Source: Bacteroidota bacterium (lineage in GTDB: Bacteria; Bacteroidota; Bacteroidia; Flavobacteriales; Schleiferiaceae). From it: DNA of 64,000 nt. The DNA lies in assembly GCA_024742495.1 (NCBI GenBank), contig JANSYJ010000002.1:372001-436000 (forward strand), in the 5' to 3' direction. Positions within the stretch are counted from its first letter, which is position 1; the number at the start of each line of letters is the position of its first letter. Positions 62,115-64,000 of this stretch are shown here, piece after piece. The notes under the pieces are model-generated. The model was not told where the DNA came from. It was given only the letters and a program-made list of their open reading frames with translations, and did no database searches. A program made the translations under genes and the position numbers.

Positions 62115-63640
62115 GACAATTTCTTTTTGCTTAAGCGGATACTTAAAAAGGCTCCGATGAGAAAGCCTGCCAAAAGTCCACCCAAATGGGCGGCATTATC
62201 GATGCCTCCGAAAAAACCATAAACCAAGCTTATGCCGGGGAATAGCGCCAGTAATAACCAATTCTGGTTTCGACTGTAGGCGGGGAAAACCTTAAAGAGG
62301 TTAAAGGCTAATGCCAGGCCATAAAGCCCAAAAATTGCTCCAGAAGCTCCTACACTGATGGTGTTTAGATGCCAAAAAATACTGCTGATACTGGCTATTA
62401 ATCCGCAAAGCAGATAGACGGTAATTAAGCTTAAAGGTTTTAAGAAATCTTGGAGCATTAAACCAGCGATGCTAAGTCCAAACAAATTCATAAAGAGGTG
62501 AATAAGGCCAGCGTGAATAAAGAGGGAGCTGAAAAGACGCCAATAGTCACCCTCCAAAACCTCGCCTCGGCGATTGGCACCCCATTCCAGAAGCTCATGG
62601 CCAGCGGGCGACATAATATTCATGCCTGCTAATACCATCACTATAAAAGTTCCAAGATTTAAAAGGAGCAGAATTGCAATTGCCTTGTTGGGTCCAAGGG
62701 GATTTAAAAAGCCCAATACCATATTTAAATCATCGTCCTTCGCCTTAGTACCTTGCTTAAAAGTGTCTAATTCATCCTGATTAATATTAGGAATGCTAAC
62801 CATCAATAATACCGCTAGGGCACTAATCGCCATGGAGCGGAAAATCCAAGGATAGCTTTCCCCCAGTCGTTCTTCGAATGAACTTTGATGAGGGATTAAA
62901 ATAACTTGTTCTTCGGCTACTAAGTCGGGTTTCGCCTTGCGAGCGGCTTCTAAAAAACCATCGCGCTTATCGGAATAGCTCAGTTTTTCGAAATAGGAAT
63001 TGTGGTAAAAGTTATAATCCTTAAAACGCTGCTCCGATTGACGCAGGAACTGCTGGTAGGCCCGGTTCTTAGCTTCGTCCGATGCGCGATTAGTGGTACT
63101 TTCCTTGTAATCTATGCCATGCCAAATCTGCTGAGCCTCCGAAAAGGGCGAAACAAAATAAAGGTAGAAACTGAGGCTTTCATTATTGCGGCCGCTGGTC
63201 CTGGAAGTGGCAAAAGCTTGGCTACCTTGTTTTTCAATATTATAAGTGTTCAGCTTAAAATACCTTTCATTGGGATGTTGATGGACTTCCGCAATTCGAT
63301 GTAGAGGGATGAGATCAAATGCCGCTTTTTGGATGTATTGCTGGATGATCAGCAGCGGCGTTGCTATGGCCAGTGACATAAGTAAAAGATAGAGAAAGTG
63401 GCCATTTTCCCTTTTCCCGTTTACATTTAATATCCGATTGCGATGCCTTTGCCAAACTATAAGCGGGAGTGAAGGGAGTAGGAGCGGAAGCCAAAAGTTT
63501 AATAGGTTTTCCTTAAGTGGTATCAGTCCTAATTTTAAATCCAAATACCAGCGAAGTGCAGTGTATGTCACTATGGTCGCTCCGGCAATTAAGAGAAAGG
63601 GGAGGTAAACTTTTTTGATTTTTAAAATCAGGCTTTCCAA
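62111..63640 (-). CDS. Rhomboid-family intramembrane serine protease
   Basis: A 509-residue protein. An N-terminal pair of membrane segments and a large soluble loop (about residues 105-265) precede the rhomboid core, which starts near residue 350 with EGDYWRLFSSLFIHAGLIHLFMNLFGL. S433 in SVGASGAIFG and H485 in NAAHLGG form the catalytic dyad. The large loop is unusual and might select substrates. It overlaps a small membrane protein gene by 4 bases. Confidence 0.92.
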   Translation of the reverse strand: MESLILKIKKVYLPFLLIAGATIVTYTALRWYLDLKLGLIPLKENLLNFWLPLLLPSLPLIVWQRHRNRILNVNGKRENGHFLYLLLMSLAIATPLLIIQQYIQKAAFDLIPLHRIAEVHQHPNERYFKLNTYNIEKQGSQAFATSRTSGRNNESLSFYLYFVSPFSEAQQIWHGIDYKESTTNRASDEAKNRAYQQFLRQSEQRFKDYNFYHNSYFEKLSYSDKRDGFLEAARKAKPDLVAEEQVILIPHQSSFEERLGESYPWIFRSMAISALAVLLMVSIPNINQDELDTFKQGTKAKDDDLNMVLGFLNPLGPNKAIAILLLLNLGTFIVMVLAGMNIMSPAGHELLEWGANRRGEVLEGDYWRLFSSLFIHAGLIHLFMNLFGLSIAGLMLQDFLKPLSLITVYLLCGLIASISSIFWHLNTISVGASGAIFGLYGLALAFNLFKVFPAYSRNQNWLLLALFPGISLVYGFFGGIDNAAHLGGLLAGFLIGAFLSIRLSKKKLS

Positions 63641-63687
63641 TCAAATACAGATTAAGTGAAATCCAAAGATAGTTTAGTGGGAGAGGA

Positions 63688-64000
63688 TCATACTTCTCCC
63701 CAAGTATCAAATTGCGACCTAGTGAGGCAATAGCGGTTTACCTCTTGCTCGAAGTTAAGGGTCCCGGGAATACAACGGTGTTTTTTCTCGAAACTAAAGC
63801 CAAGTTTTTGCAAGGTTTTATTGGGAGCTGGATTAAGAGCATAAGGTTCACAAATGATCCGCTTCAGTTTTAAATGCTTAAAGAAATGCTTCACCGATTT
63901 AAGCACCATCATACTGCCCAGCCCTTTTTGTCTATGGTCGGACTGCCTAAGATGTAAATGAATGCAATCCTGCGCATCGTAGTTTATGGGTGTAGGGTTT
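63688..64000 (-). CDS. GNAT-type acetyltransferase, 5' end cut by window
   Basis: The frame stays open to the window edge; my translation extends about 29 residues upstream of the first internal ATG (63912) and gives IHLHLRQSDHRQKGLGSMMV, the acetyl-CoA-binding loop of a GNAT (RQKGLGS). RIICEPYALNPAPNKTLQKLGFSFE is the closing GNAT motif. About 104 residues are visible; substrate unknown. The N-terminal part lies beyond base 64000. Confidence 0.78.
   Translation of the reverse strand, partial: NPTPINYDAQDCIHLHLRQSDHRQKGLGSMMVLKSVKHFFKHLKLKRIICEPYALNPAPNKTLQKLGFSFEKKHRCIPGTLNFEQEVNRYCLTRSQFDTWGEV

Noticed and set aside
1-64000. CRISPR array, tRNA, rRNA, prophage or insertion sequence
   Set aside because: No regularly spaced direct repeats, cloverleaf-like segments, transposase or phage structural genes were recognised on either strand.

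Overview
The window reads as a chromosomal segment of a Bacteroidota bacterium, most likely a marine, Flavobacteriales-like aerobe. The support is direct: at least four proteins end in a type IX secretion (T9SS) C-terminal sorting domain with a YPNP/YPQP-type signature (genes ending at 5910, 12195, 34643 and 56672). Many products carry signal peptides or lipoprotein signals, Shine-Dalgarno sequences are scarce, and several upstream regions contain the Bacteroidota -7 promoter element TAnnTTTG. LruC, HYC_CC_PP and YiiX-type families typical of the phylum are also present. I cannot assign a genus from sequence alone.

Layout. 1-3.7 kb: DNA polymerase IV followed by a second, short DnaE polymerase cut by the window edge, a translesion-synthesis pair. 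3.7-7.4 kb: a probable copper locus with an HYC_CC_PP cysteine-rich protein, an MbnP-like protein with a T9SS tail and two tandem MauG/MbnH-type diheme enzymes. 7.4-12.2 kb: a DinB-fold protein, a hemolysin-III/PAQR membrane protein, a secreted unknown and an SGNH-hydrolase/BNR T9SS cargo. 12.3-14 kb: an AbiE type IV toxin-antitoxin pair with a symmetrical operator. 14-23.5 kb: a long minus-strand run with a Tricorn-like/amidohydrolase fusion, an amidase, a penicillin acylase, two small membrane/lipoproteins and a secreted endonuclease/phosphatase, which suggests processing of amide or peptide compounds outside the cytoplasm. 23.5-27 kb: class IV aminotransferase overlapping a sulfotransferase-like gene, an ABM protein and a pentapeptide-repeat protein.

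27-41.4 kb: an S41 protease with its coiled-coil partner, a relic of a second pentapeptide gene, a possible small RNA, LruC and T9SS surface proteins, an OmpA-like protein, an SPFH lipoprotein and a twelve-cysteine lipoprotein. 41.4-50.4 kb: TfoX-like, a DUF2723-like protein, a tocopherol-cyclase-like protein, universal stress protein, HD hydrolase, a YiiX-like hydrolase and a class III adenylate cyclase interrupted by an in-frame TAA.

50.7-64 kb: an accessory-looking region of small, mostly unrecognised genes. It holds a VapBC-type pair, a WG-repeat protein, a large VCBS-repeat T9SS protein, a helix-turn-helix gene with a truncated nucleotidyltransferase partner and a perfect palindromic operator, and a lipoprotein gene with a premature TAA. 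GTTGGGC/GCCCAAY motifs around small genes at 60.1-61.5 kb resemble integron attC ends. The window closes with a rhomboid protease and a partial GNAT acetyltransferase.

No rRNA, tRNA, CRISPR array, transposase, integrase or phage structural gene was recognised. The strongest hunting leads are the MbnP/MbnH-like copper locus, the toxin-antitoxin loci with visible operators, the two in-frame nonsense codons, the pentapeptide relic beside a candidate small RNA, and the attC-like boundaries.
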